Source: an uncultured Lachnospiraceae bacterium (GTDB lineage: Bacteria > Bacillota > Clostridia > Lachnospirales > Lachnospiraceae). Taken from it: 64,000 nt of DNA. Below, one piece after another: positions 34,765 to 43,076 of this stretch; positions within the stretch are counted from its first letter, which is position 1; each line of letters starts with the position of its first letter. Below the pieces are notes generated by a model, which had not been told where the DNA came from, searched no databases, and saw only the letters and a program-made list of their open reading frames with translations. Both the position numbers and the translations under genes were made by a program. The stretch lies in NCBI GenBank assembly GCA_946549035.1, contig CAMNQH010000013.1, positions 1-64,000 on the forward strand. Direction: 5' to 3'.

Positions 34765-34786
34765 GGCAATGCAGGCCTGCATTGCC
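34765..34786. repeat. 22-base perfect palindrome
   Basis: GGCAATGCAG followed by GCCTGCATTGCC reads the same on both strands. It lies between the convergent cbiK and flippase genes. It has no T run on either side, so it is a poor intrinsic terminator. It could be a protein site or a weak bidirectional transcript end. Confidence 0.6.
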
Positions 34787-34824
34787 GTCCGTATCCAAAC
34801 ACCTCCCTCCCCCTTTTTTTCCTT

Positions 34825-36153
34825 TTAAGCCCCCTCTTGATACCTCTGCAAAACCATCACCGCAACCCCCGAAACCGCCAGATGGCTCACCAGCATTCCC
34901 CATAAGTACGCCTTAATCCCAAATACTGGAATCAGCACAGCTACAAAAAGGATCCGGATGCCGGAGCCTAACAGATTCAGCAAAAAAGTGGTAGTGGTTT
35001 TTCCCAGGCCGTTGATAATGCTGCTTAGGGTGGTGGTGAGATACAGAAACGGACAGATCCATCCCAGGATGACCATAAAGGTTCCGGCCAGTTCGTTGGC
35101 AAACACCGCCCGGCCTAGGAATTTTCCAAACAGCAGAAAGCTTAAGGTGCAGGCCAGCCCCAAAGTAATACAATAGATGCAGCTTTTTTTTACGGAATTT
35201 TCGATGTATCTCATGTCTTTCTTTGCCTGAGCTTCAGAAATAGCCGGCAGCAGCATAACGGACACAGAGTTGGTAATCACCGAGGGAAATAAAACCATGG
35301 GCATTGCCATGCCGGTTAGTACGCCATAGACGCTTAAAGCCTCTTGGGAAGTATAACCAAACGCCCGAAGTCGTCCTGGAATCAGGATGGCTTCTCCGCT
35401 TTGGAGAAGATTGATCAGTACCCGGTTCGCCGTCAGGGGAAGGGCCATGGTAAAAATCTGCCGGGCCGCCCGGGAAATGTTTTGTGTGCGTTTGTGAAAC
35501 CGGGTGAAGCTGACGCTGTAAAGAACAGATACGATTTCTCCGGCTACCAACCCCCATACCGCCATGGAAATCGTAACGGGTCGTCCTTGCTCCAGGGCAA
35601 TCCGGTACATCAGATATACGCCTCCAACCCGGGCAATTTGCTCCAGAAGCTGAGAGATGGCAGGAACCGCCGTTTTCTGCAGGCCATAATAATACCCGTT
35701 GATGCAGGCGTGGACGGCTCCAAAGGGTACGGTAAGAGATAAAATCTGAAGGAGGGGTATGCAGCGGGATTCCCCTAATACTATGACGGCAATTTCATCT
35801 GCATAAAAATATAAAAATCCCGTGCACAAAAAAGACAACGCCAGGGAAAGGAACAGCCCTGCGTATAAATATGTAATGGCGGCCGGGCGGCGAGGGCTTA
35901 AGGCTGAGGAAGAGCAGGCCGCGGTTTCTGCAACAAATTTGGAGATTGCCGTCTGAATTCCGGCCACAGTAAGGGAGAAGGTCAATGCATAGATGGGAAA
36001 AATCAACTGATAGATTCCCAGTCCCTCCGCACCGATGGTATGCGACAGGAATATTCTATAGAAAAAGCCGATAATACGTGATAATAGCCCAGCCAGAGTC
36101 AATAAAAGCGTCCCGGCTATCAGTGGATGATGCATAAACGAAGATTTTTTCAA
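34825..36153 (-). CDS. SpoVB/MurJ-like MOP-superfamily lipid flippase
   Basis: The 442-residue protein has about 12-14 membrane helices and typical MVF/SpoVB text: LAGLLSRIIGFFYRIFLSHTIG at the N-terminus in shorter blocks, EGLGIYQLIFPIYALTFSLT, and YYGLQKTAVPAISQLLEQIARV. The family moves undecaprenyl-linked precursors (lipid II or polysaccharide units) across the membrane; SpoVB acts in spore cortex formation. The sequence cannot decide between a sporulation and a vegetative role. It is transcribed away from the iscR operon. Confidence 0.87.
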   Translation of the reverse strand: MKKSSFMHHPLIAGTLLLTLAGLLSRIIGFFYRIFLSHTIGAEGLGIYQLIFPIYALTFSLTVAGIQTAISKFVAETAACSSSALSPRRPAAITYLYAGLFLSLALSFLCTGFLYFYADEIAVIVLGESRCIPLLQILSLTVPFGAVHACINGYYYGLQKTAVPAISQLLEQIARVGGVYLMYRIALEQGRPVTISMAVWGLVAGEIVSVLYSVSFTRFHKRTQNISRAARQIFTMALPLTANRVLINLLQSGEAILIPGRLRAFGYTSQEALSVYGVLTGMAMPMVLFPSVITNSVSVMLLPAISEAQAKKDMRYIENSVKKSCIYCITLGLACTLSFLLFGKFLGRAVFANELAGTFMVILGWICPFLYLTTTLSSIINGLGKTTTTFLLNLLGSGIRILFVAVLIPVFGIKAYLWGMLVSHLAVSGVAVMVLQRYQEGA

Positions 36154-36203
36154 AGAATCAGACTCCGAAATCAGTTTCTTTTCAGTATATGTACTTGTTG
36201 CAC

Positions 36204-36232
36204 TTGACAGAACAAAAATCCCGTGCTATGAT
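36204..36232 (+). promoter_or_regulatory. Promoter of the iscR operon
   Basis: TTGACA (36204-36209), 17 bases, TATGAT (36227-36232): near-consensus and strong. It lies about 60 bases before the TTG start at 36294, with a dyad operator between. Confidence 0.82.
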
Positions 36233-36246
36233 GCAAGAAGATAAAA

Positions 36247-36265
36247 CCTGACTAATTTACTCGGG
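36247..36265. promoter_or_regulatory. Probable Rrf2/IscR operator
   Basis: CCTGACTAA-T-TTACTCGGG is a dyad with 7 of 9 positions matching between arms. It lies just downstream of the -10 box, where a repressor would block transcription. The form fits Rrf2-type sites, so autoregulation by the first gene product is likely. Confidence 0.65.
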
Positions 36266-36293
36266 ATTTAGACGAGGAAGAAGAGGTGAGCAG

Positions 36294-36719
36294 TTGAAAT
36301 TATCTACAAAAGGAAGATACGGCCTGCGGGCCTTTATTGATTTGGCAGTGTGTGCCCAGGAAGGACCGGTTTCGTTAGCCAGTATTGCAGCCAGGCAGGA
36401 GATTTCCCTAAGCTATCTGGAGCAGCTGATGGCGAAGTTAAAAAAAGCCAAACTGGTGGAAAGCATCCGGGGAGTCAACGGCGGCTATAAGCTGGCAAGG
36501 CCGGCGGAGGAAATTTCTGTAGGAGATGTGCTGAGAGCCTTAGAGGGGGATCTTGCGCCGGTGGAATGCGCGGCTACGCATCCCGGCAAAGAGGTTCATT
36601 GCACCGGGTCAGGGGCCTGCGTCAGCAAGATCGTGTGGAAACGGATCAACGACAGCATTAATCAGGCGGTGGACAGTATTTTTATAGGCGAATTAGTAGA
36701 AGAAAGTAAGAAAGCATAG
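36294..36719 (+). CDS. iscR: Rrf2 family regulator, IscR-like
   Basis: This 141-residue regulator has a winged helix (MKLSTKGRYGLRAFIDLAV, SLASIAARQEISLSYLEQLM) and three cysteines, C92, C103 and C109, that can hold an iron-sulfur cluster. The spacing is looser than in E. coli IscR. Such proteins report cluster supply and control the assembly genes downstream. The start is TTG with AAGAGGTGAG. It heads an operon with nifS 12 bases later, then nifU, mnmA and a J-domain gene. Confidence 0.9.
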   Translation: MKLSTKGRYGLRAFIDLAVCAQEGPVSLASIAARQEISLSYLEQLMAKLKKAKLVESIRGVNGGYKLARPAEEISVGDVLRALEGDLAPVECAATHPGKEVHCTGSGACVSKIVWKRINDSINQAVDSIFIGELVEESKKA

Positions 36720-36731
36720 AGGTGAAGAAAG

Positions 36732-37913
36732 ATGGAACGAGTAATTTATCTGGACAATGCGGCGACTACCCAAACAGCGCCGGAGGTGGTGGATGCAATG
36801 CTCCCGTTTTTTTCAGAGCATTATGGGAACGCGTCTACGGTTTACGGACTGGGAAGCAAGAGCAAAGAGGCCATTTCCAAGGCAAGAGAGACCATCGCAG
36901 GTATTTTGGGCGCTAAGGAGAATGAAATTTATTTTACAGCGGGAGGGACCGAGTCCGATAACTGGGCCTTGAAAGCCACGGCGGAAGCCTATCGTGAGAA
37001 GGGCAATCATATTATTACGTCAAAAATAGAACATCACGCGATTTTGCACACCTGTGAATATCTGGAAAAGAATGGATTTGAGGTTACTTATCTGGATGTG
37101 GACGAAAGCGGCGTGGTAAAGCTGGATCAGCTGAAGGCGGCGATTCGCCCCACTACCATATTGATCTCCATTATGTTTGCCAACAATGAGATCGGAACCA
37201 TCGAACCGGTGGAAGAGATTGGAAAGATTGCCAGCGAGCACGGAATTTTGTTCCATACGGACGCCGTGCAGGCCTTTGGCCAGGTGCCCATAGATGTGGA
37301 CGCTTTGCATATCGACATGTTAAGCGCCAGCGGCCATAAGCTGAACGGACCAAAAGGCATCGGGTTTTTGTACATTCGAAAGGGCGTGAAAATTCGTTCC
37401 TTTATTCATGGGGGCGCCCAGGAGCGGAAACGCCGTGCCGGGACGGAGAATGTGCCGGGAATCGTAGGCTTAGGCAAGGCGGCTGAGCTTGCGGCCTCCA
37501 CCATGGAGGAACGCACGGCAAAAGAGCGGGAGCTGCGGGACTACCTGATGGCCAGGGTGCTGAAGGAAATTCCCTTTACCCGGGTGAATGGTTCCAGAAC
37601 CAGCCGTTTGGCGAACAACGTCAATTTCTGCTTCCAGTTTATCGAAGGAGAATCCCTTCTTATTATGTTGGATATGGAAGGAATCTGCGGCTCTTCTGGT
37701 TCGGCATGTACCTCGGGCTCCCTGGATCCTTCTCATGTGCTGCTGGCCATCGGTCTGCCCCATGAGATTGCCCACGGTTCTTTGCGGCTGACCTTAGGGG
37801 CGGATACTACCAGAGAAGATATTGACCTGACCATAGAGGCCGTGAAAAAGATTGTTACCCAACTGAGGGAAATGTCTCCTCTATATGAGGATTACATGAA
37901 AAAACACGTATAA
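36732..37913 (+). CDS. nifS: Cysteine desulfurase, NifS/IscS type
   Basis: The 393-residue PLP enzyme takes sulfur from cysteine for cluster assembly and tRNA thiolation. PLP lysine K203 is in SASGHKLNGPKG, HHAI and DAVQ are cofactor contacts, and the sulfur-accepting C326 is in SSGSACTSGS. The extended C-terminal loop makes it class I (NifS/IscS-like). It starts ATG with GAGGTGAAG and feeds both the scaffold and MnmA encoded next in the operon. Confidence 0.96.
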   Translation: MERVIYLDNAATTQTAPEVVDAMLPFFSEHYGNASTVYGLGSKSKEAISKARETIAGILGAKENEIYFTAGGTESDNWALKATAEAYREKGNHIITSKIEHHAILHTCEYLEKNGFEVTYLDVDESGVVKLDQLKAAIRPTTILISIMFANNEIGTIEPVEEIGKIASEHGILFHTDAVQAFGQVPIDVDALHIDMLSASGHKLNGPKGIGFLYIRKGVKIRSFIHGGAQERKRRAGTENVPGIVGLGKAAELAASTMEERTAKERELRDYLMARVLKEIPFTRVNGSRTSRLANNVNFCFQFIEGESLLIMLDMEGICGSSGSACTSGSLDPSHVLLAIGLPHEIAHGSLRLTLGADTTREDIDLTIEAVKKIVTQLREMSPLYEDYMKKHV

Positions 37914-37984
37914 ACGTTACTGGAATAGTAACAATAGAAACAACAATTTGCTGTTTTAGGCAGTCAGTTTCAGGAGGAATCATC

Positions 37985-38422
37985 ATGTACAGTGAAAAGG
38001 TAATGGACCATTTTAAAAATCCCAGAAATATGGGGGAGATTGAAAACCCCAGCGGAGTAGGTACGGTTGGAAATGCAAAATGTGGAGATATCATGCGTAT
38101 GTTTTTGGATATAGACGAGAACGGCGTGATTCAGGAAGTGAAGTTTAAAACCTTTGGCTGCGGCGCTGCCGTGGCTACCAGCAGCATGGCTACCGAGCTG
38201 GTAAAGGGGAAGACGATTCAGGAAGCTCTCCAGGTAACAAACAAAGCGGTGATGGAAGCTTTAGACGGACTCCCCCCTGTAAAAGTACATTGCTCTCTTC
38301 TGGCTGAAGAGGCGATTCATGCGGCTCTTTGGGATTATGCCGAAAAGCACGGCATTCAGATTGAAGGATTAGAGAAGCCCAAGAACGATATCAGCGAGGA
38401 AGAAGAGGAAGAAGAATACTAA
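37985..38422 (+). CDS. nifU: Iron-sulfur cluster scaffold, IscU/NifU type
   Basis: The 145-residue scaffold has the three ligand cysteines C33 (AKCGD), C59 (TFGCGAA) and C103 (VHCSLLAEEA), plus the neighbouring aspartate D35 needed for cluster release. It carries an extra acidic tail of glutamates at the C-terminus. It lies 71 bases after nifS with AGGAGG before the ATG and two bases before mnmA, so all are co-transcribed. Confidence 0.95.
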   Translation: MYSEKVMDHFKNPRNMGEIENPSGVGTVGNAKCGDIMRMFLDIDENGVIQEVKFKTFGCGAAVATSSMATELVKGKTIQEALQVTNKAVMEALDGLPPVKVHCSLLAEEAIHAALWDYAEKHGIQIEGLEKPKNDISEEEEEEEY

Positions 38423-38424
38423 GT

Positions 38425-39519
38425 ATGGCGAAAAAAAAGGTTGTAGTGGGTATGTCCGGGGGCGTGGATTCTTCCGTTGCGGCTTATCTGCTGAAAGAGC
38501 AGGGATATGATGTAATCGGCGTAACCATGCGTACCTGGCAGGAAGAGGAGAACTGCCTTTTGGAGGAAAACGGAGGATGCTGCGGCTTAGACGCTGTAGA
38601 GGACGCCCGCAGGGTAGCTGAGACGCTGTCGATTCCTCATTACGTCATGAATTTTCGCCGTGAATTTCAGGAAAAAGTCATCGACTATTTTGTAAACGAG
38701 TACATTTGCGGCAGGACGCCGAATCCTTGTATCGCCTGTAACCGCTATGTAAAATGGGAAGCTTTACTGGAAAAAAGCCTGGGCCTGGGGGCGGATTATA
38801 TTGCTACCGGGCATTATGCCCAGGTGATAAAGCTTGCGAATGGGCGGTATGCCCTAAAGGCCGCTGCATCCGCGGCCAAAGATCAAACCTACGCCCTTTA
38901 TAACCTTACCCAGCATCAGCTTTCCCATACGTTGATGCCCGTAGGGGCTTATACGAAAGATGAGATCCGCTCCATTGCAGAAAAAATCGGTCTTAAGACG
39001 GCCCATAAGCCGGACAGCCAGGAGATTTGCTTTATTCCGGACCAGGACTATGCGGGATTTATTCAACGCCAGGCAGGGGAAAGAGTCCCTCCTCAAGGCA
39101 ATTTTGTGACGCCGGAAGGTGAGATTCTGGGAACACATAAAGGAATTACCCATTACACCATCGGTCAGAGGAAAGGTTTAAATCTGGCTTTGGGACGGCC
39201 TGTTTTTGTCACGGAGATTCGGCCCAAAACCAATGAGGTGGTTATTGGAGAGGGAGAGCAGGTGTTTGCGGACCGCCTGGTGGCAGAGGAACTGAACTTT
39301 ATGGCCATGGAGGTTTTGACGGAAGCATTGCAGGTGGTGGCTAAGATTCGGTATAACCACAAAGGAAGTCCCTGCATCCTTAAAAAAGTAGGGGAAGATA
39401 GGGCAGAATGTTGTTTTCAGGAGCCGGTGCGGGCCGTTACGCCTGGACAAGCGGTGGTTTTTTACCAGGACGGAATCGTTCTGGGAGGCGGCTGTATTGT
39501 CAGGGGAGGGGCAGGATGA
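38425..39519 (+). CDS. mnmA: tRNA-specific 2-thiouridylase
   Basis: MnmA (364 residues) adds sulfur to position 2 of the wobble uridine in tRNAs for Glu, Gln and Lys. The PP-loop is SGGVDSS at 11-17; the catalytic cysteines are C102 in NPCIACN and one near residue 200 in SQEICFIPD. TGHYAQV and KDQTYALYNL are conserved. It starts two bases after the scaffold gene and receives sulfur from the desulfurase in the same operon. Its stop overlaps the next start (ATGA). Confidence 0.97.
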   Translation: MAKKKVVVGMSGGVDSSVAAYLLKEQGYDVIGVTMRTWQEEENCLLEENGGCCGLDAVEDARRVAETLSIPHYVMNFRREFQEKVIDYFVNEYICGRTPNPCIACNRYVKWEALLEKSLGLGADYIATGHYAQVIKLANGRYALKAAASAAKDQTYALYNLTQHQLSHTLMPVGAYTKDEIRSIAEKIGLKTAHKPDSQEICFIPDQDYAGFIQRQAGERVPPQGNFVTPEGEILGTHKGITHYTIGQRKGLNLALGRPVFVTEIRPKTNEVVIGEGEQVFADRLVAEELNFMAMEVLTEALQVVAKIRYNHKGSPCILKKVGEDRAECCFQEPVRAVTPGQAVVFYQDGIVLGGGCIVRGGAG

Positions 39520-40493
39520 ATCTGGAACAGGCGAAGAGGCTTTTGGATATTGCCCCCACGGATAATCAGGATGATATCAAAAGAAAGTACCGCAGGATGA
39601 TGGTTTTTTTTCATCCGGATGTGCTTGGGTCGGATCATCCAGCACACATTCGGCGTACACAGGAGATCAATGAGGCGTATGAATTATTAAAAGCTTGTGA
39701 CTTTTCAATATCGTCTTCAAAGCAAGCAGAATTCTGGAGGGGCGTTTGGAACGAGAATGCTTTTTGGGCCAGGAACATTTATCAGTACTATGCCATGGAA
39801 GGAGCAGAAGGCCATCCTTATTACCAGGCTACAAGGGGAAACTATATGTGGGAGCCGGAAGAAGAAGACTTTGAGTTGTTTTTGATCAGCATTCATCACG
39901 CTACAGAAGAACTTTTGGAACAATGTGAACGCAAGGCGTATTCCAAATTTCGAGAAGCCGGCGAAGCTGTCAGGGAAAAGAGGTTTCAATATCAAGCGTT
40001 GTTGTTTCAATGCTTGGCAACTCAATATATGGATCCGGTAAAAACTCTACAGGAGTTGGCAGGGCGAAAACGCAAGGATAAGCAGGGCAGGGAAATCTAT
40101 TATTTCCGTGCCTTTCTTGGATGTATGAAAAATTGTAAGACGGCTCAAAGGTTTTTGAAATTAAAAGTAAAAGATCATCTTTACCCGGAAGCGTTTTTGG
40201 GAAGCAAGATTGCTGTCAAGGATAGAGAGGGCCATTCTCTGGGACATTTATCCCTTGAGGAGGATTGGGCATATTTTTGTATGATACCGTTGCTAAAAGC
40301 ACAACTGGCTCAGATAAAAATGACGGTGAAGGGAATGAAGACGTTAAGGGATATGAGGGGCACTGGGATAAAAGTGGAAGTGGATTTGTGGCTCCGGTTG
40401 GAGGCGGGAGTTTCACAATATGAGACGCAAAGCCTGAACCGCCGAATGGAGGAGCTGTTGGCGGGGTATGAGAAGGTTTTGAGGAGCTGTTAA
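39516..40493 (+). CDS. J-domain protein of unknown specificity
   Basis: The 325-residue protein begins with a J domain (about 1-65) with the HPD motif at 33-35 and basic helix II (IKRKYRRMMVFF), so it should stimulate an Hsp70. The remaining 260 residues have no Gly/Phe or zinc region and I do not recognise them; they include KRKDKQGREIYYFRAFLG near 190. Its start overlaps the mnmA stop. Its place at the end of an iron-sulfur operon recalls HscB in the classical isc system, but it lacks the HscB C-terminal pattern I would expect. Role as a cluster-transfer cochaperone is therefore only inference. Confidence 0.82.
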   Translation: MNLEQAKRLLDIAPTDNQDDIKRKYRRMMVFFHPDVLGSDHPAHIRRTQEINEAYELLKACDFSISSSKQAEFWRGVWNENAFWARNIYQYYAMEGAEGHPYYQATRGNYMWEPEEEDFELFLISIHHATEELLEQCERKAYSKFREAGEAVREKRFQYQALLFQCLATQYMDPVKTLQELAGRKRKDKQGREIYYFRAFLGCMKNCKTAQRFLKLKVKDHLYPEAFLGSKIAVKDREGHSLGHLSLEEDWAYFCMIPLLKAQLAQIKMTVKGMKTLRDMRGTGIKVEVDLWLRLEAGVSQYETQSLNRRMEELLAGYEKVLRSC

Positions 40494-40534
40494 ATCGCTG
40501 GAGAACCTGCGAAATTTTGTGGTATTCAGAATTT

Positions 40535-40560
40535 ACCCCGTTGCTTGCAGCGGGGTTTTT
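40535..40560 (+). terminator. Rho-independent terminator of the isc-mnmA operon
   Basis: ACCCCGTTGC-TT-GCAGCGGGGT forms a 10-base stem with one G-T pair and a run of five T. It also lies before the convergent AraC gene. Confidence 0.88.
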
Positions 40561-40578
40561 GACTGCAATTTTGTCCTG

Positions 40579-41562
40579 CTATTTCTGATATATTTTGCGA
40601 TATTGGCCGGGAGACATTTGAAACGTTTTTTTAAACAGACGGTTAAAGTAGCTGCGGTCATAATAGCCCATCAATTGAGAGATTTCGTCAATGGATAAGC
40701 TGGTATTTTTGAGATAACAGCAAACGTCCTGCAGCTTTGCTTCCAGCAGGATTTCGGAAAAGCTTTTATGGGTATAGCGTTTGATCAGGGAGGATAAATA
40801 TTTGGGGTGGTAATGGAACTGTTCCGCCACCGAGGTCAGCGTAACCTCCAGCTTATGCTGATTGATGTAGGCCAAGATTTCGGACAACAGATTGCCGCCC
40901 ATCATCGTATAATTCTCTCGGTCAATCTGATTTTGCAGGGAGCGGGCCAGCTCCATAAATAAAAGAGCCAGATAATTCTCGGCTGCCTTTTGATAGCCCA
41001 TCTTTTTTTCATAAAACTCAATGATCAGGGCCTGAATGTGGCTGGCGGCGGCCGTATTTTTGCCGCCGGGCACATAGAGATAAGATTTTTGCTGGGATTC
41101 TGTAAAGAGTGAGGTGGCAAAAAAATTGCTGATCAGGTCGTTGCCGGCAATCATCGAAAAAAAGGACTCCCGCAATAGATTTTGTCGAATCATAATATTG
41201 AATAGAAGCGTTTCCGCAGAATCAATGTCTATTTCGTGGGTAATATAAGGATTCAGCAGGCAGAAATCCCCGGCAGAAAGGTTGCAGGGGACGGCGCCGA
41301 TTTTTTGGGTGCAGCTTCCTTTTGAGACGTACATCAACTCAAAGTAATCGTGGGAATGCTGCTTGCAGAGGCAGTTTGCCTCCAGCGAATGGTGGGATAC
41401 AAAGATATTTTCACGGGAGGAATCAATGGTATTGACCAAAATACGGGCCGTGTCCTCAGGACCTTTGTAGACATCCTGAATTAATTCGCCAATATTATCC
41501 GGAAAATCGGGGTGCTCTGTATAATACATCTCCATATATTGATTGAAGGCGCGTGTAGTCAT
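40579..41562 (-). CDS. AraC family regulator with cupin sensor
   Basis: The 327-residue protein has an N-terminal cupin-like sensor (CKQHSHDYFELMYVSKG near 65-82, then LSAGDFCLLNPYITHE) and a C-terminal double helix-turn-helix (VTLTSVAEQFHYHPKYLSSL and SIDEISQLMGYYDRSYFNRLF). It is divergent from a GPH transporter and rhamnosidase operon, so it probably activates that operon when a rhamnoside or rhamnose is bound. Confidence 0.92.
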   Translation of the reverse strand: MTTRAFNQYMEMYYTEHPDFPDNIGELIQDVYKGPEDTARILVNTIDSSRENIFVSHHSLEANCLCKQHSHDYFELMYVSKGSCTQKIGAVPCNLSAGDFCLLNPYITHEIDIDSAETLLFNIMIRQNLLRESFFSMIAGNDLISNFFATSLFTESQQKSYLYVPGGKNTAAASHIQALIIEFYEKKMGYQKAAENYLALLFMELARSLQNQIDRENYTMMGGNLLSEILAYINQHKLEVTLTSVAEQFHYHPKYLSSLIKRYTHKSFSEILLEAKLQDVCCYLKNTSLSIDEISQLMGYYDRSYFNRLFKKTFQMSPGQYRKIYQK

Positions 41563-41749
41563 CTCATAACTCCTTATCTTAAATGTGTCTTACAGATCTT
41601 CCATTACAAGTATAGCTCTTTTTAACCAAGATTTCAATTTGCTGAAAAATTACCTTACGAAAATACAAGGCGGACTGTTACCAAAGTACAAATTCATTTT
41701 TTGCCGTTTGTGCTATACTCCTGATATCAAGCAAGAGGAGGATAAAAAA

Positions 41750-43075
41750 ATGAACAAAAGCAATGAAATGAGCGGTGCGCAAGTCATCGGTTATGGATTG
41801 GGCAGCCTGGGCAAGGATTTTGCACTTGGGGTGATGGGATCTTACCTGCTGCTGTTTTATACGGATGTATTTGGCGTACCCGCCGGCGCGGCAGGCGTTA
41901 TATTCCTGCTGACCAAAATCTGGGATGCGATCAACGACCCGATGATGGGGGCGATTGCAGATCGAAGTCCGGTTACGAAGCGGGGAAAGTACCGCCCCTA
42001 TATCCTGTTTACCTGTATACCCCTTTCCATCTGCTGCGTCTTGTGCTTCCTTTCCCCAAATTTCAGTACCGGAGGAAAAGTAGTGTATGCGGCGATCACT
42101 TATACCTTAACTGGAATGATTTTTACGGCCTATGATGTCCCGCTCTGGGCCATGGTACCTTCCCTCACCAACAATGAAAATACAAAAAACAAACTAATCA
42201 GTGCGGCCAGGACCTTCACCACGATCGCAATGTTTTTGGCCTCTGCAGTGGCGTACAACCTGATTATAAAACTGGGCGGCGGAGAAACAACGGAGCATCT
42301 CAGAAAGGGTTACCCGCTGTTTATGACCATCGTGGGCATTGTCTCAGTTCTTTTTGCCCTGATTACTTATTTCAGCACCAAAGAGGTGAATGTTCCTGAA
42401 GCTCCGCCGCAGGAAGCAAATGTTTTCAAAGGATTTGCCAAGGTGATGTGCAAGCCTCTGCTGCTGGTGCTCCTGGCGATGGTATTTTGCGCGTTCAGCA
42501 TGATTCTGCCCAGCGTTTCCGGCACTTTTTATATGATTTACTATTTAGAACGCCCGGATATGATTGGCGCCTATATGGGAATTTGTATGGGGCTTGGAAT
42601 TGTTACTTCTATTCTATCTCCGATTTTGATGAAAAAGATTTCGGCAAGAGCTTTGGCAGCGGCAGCCTTTGGTGTGGACATTGCGGCGGGGATTGTAATT
42701 TTTGCAATAGGAAAATCTTCACTGCCTGCCCTCTTTGTCTGCTTTGGCCTGGTGGGACTTGCCACCGGTATGCTGATGGTGACGATTACCACGATGCTTG
42801 CCCAGACAGCCGAATATATTGCACAGAAACAGGGCAATCGTGCGGACGGCGTATGCTTTTCCATGAACTCTTTTGCGATTAAGGTGGGGCAGGCGATTGC
42901 CAGTGCAGTCGTTAGTTTTCTGCTGGCGGCAACCGGGTATGTGGCCAATCAGGCTCAGACAGAAGAAGCTTTACGGGGAATCCTGCTCTCCCGCTCCATC
43001 ATTCCGGCTATAGTGGCTGCACTGGGACTGATCTGTGTACTGTGCTGGAATATTCAAAAGAAAGAGGGCAATTAA
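41750..43075 (+). CDS. GPH-type sugar/glycoside symporter
   Basis: The 441-residue protein has twelve membrane helices and the GPH (glycoside-pentoside-hexuronide) signature KIWDAINDPMMGAIADRS, then GKYRPYIL, and later YDVPLWAMVP. Members take up glycosides with sodium or protons. AGAGGAG lies 9 bases before the ATG at 41750; a longer frame starting at 41585 has no ribosome site. The next gene is a cytoplasmic alpha-L-rhamnosidase, so a rhamnoside is the likely substrate. Confidence 0.92.
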   Translation: MNKSNEMSGAQVIGYGLGSLGKDFALGVMGSYLLLFYTDVFGVPAGAAGVIFLLTKIWDAINDPMMGAIADRSPVTKRGKYRPYILFTCIPLSICCVLCFLSPNFSTGGKVVYAAITYTLTGMIFTAYDVPLWAMVPSLTNNENTKNKLISAARTFTTIAMFLASAVAYNLIIKLGGGETTEHLRKGYPLFMTIVGIVSVLFALITYFSTKEVNVPEAPPQEANVFKGFAKVMCKPLLLVLLAMVFCAFSMILPSVSGTFYMIYYLERPDMIGAYMGICMGLGIVTSILSPILMKKISARALAAAAFGVDIAAGIVIFAIGKSSLPALFVCFGLVGLATGMLMVTITTMLAQTAEYIAQKQGNRADGVCFSMNSFAIKVGQAIASAVVSFLLAATGYVANQAQTEEALRGILLSRSIIPAIVAALGLICVLCWNIQKKEGN

Positions 43076-43076
43076 A

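Noticed and set aside
34765-34786. Palindrome as an intrinsic terminator for cbiK or the flippase gene.
   Set aside because: No T run on either side, and a stem without loop is unfavourable.
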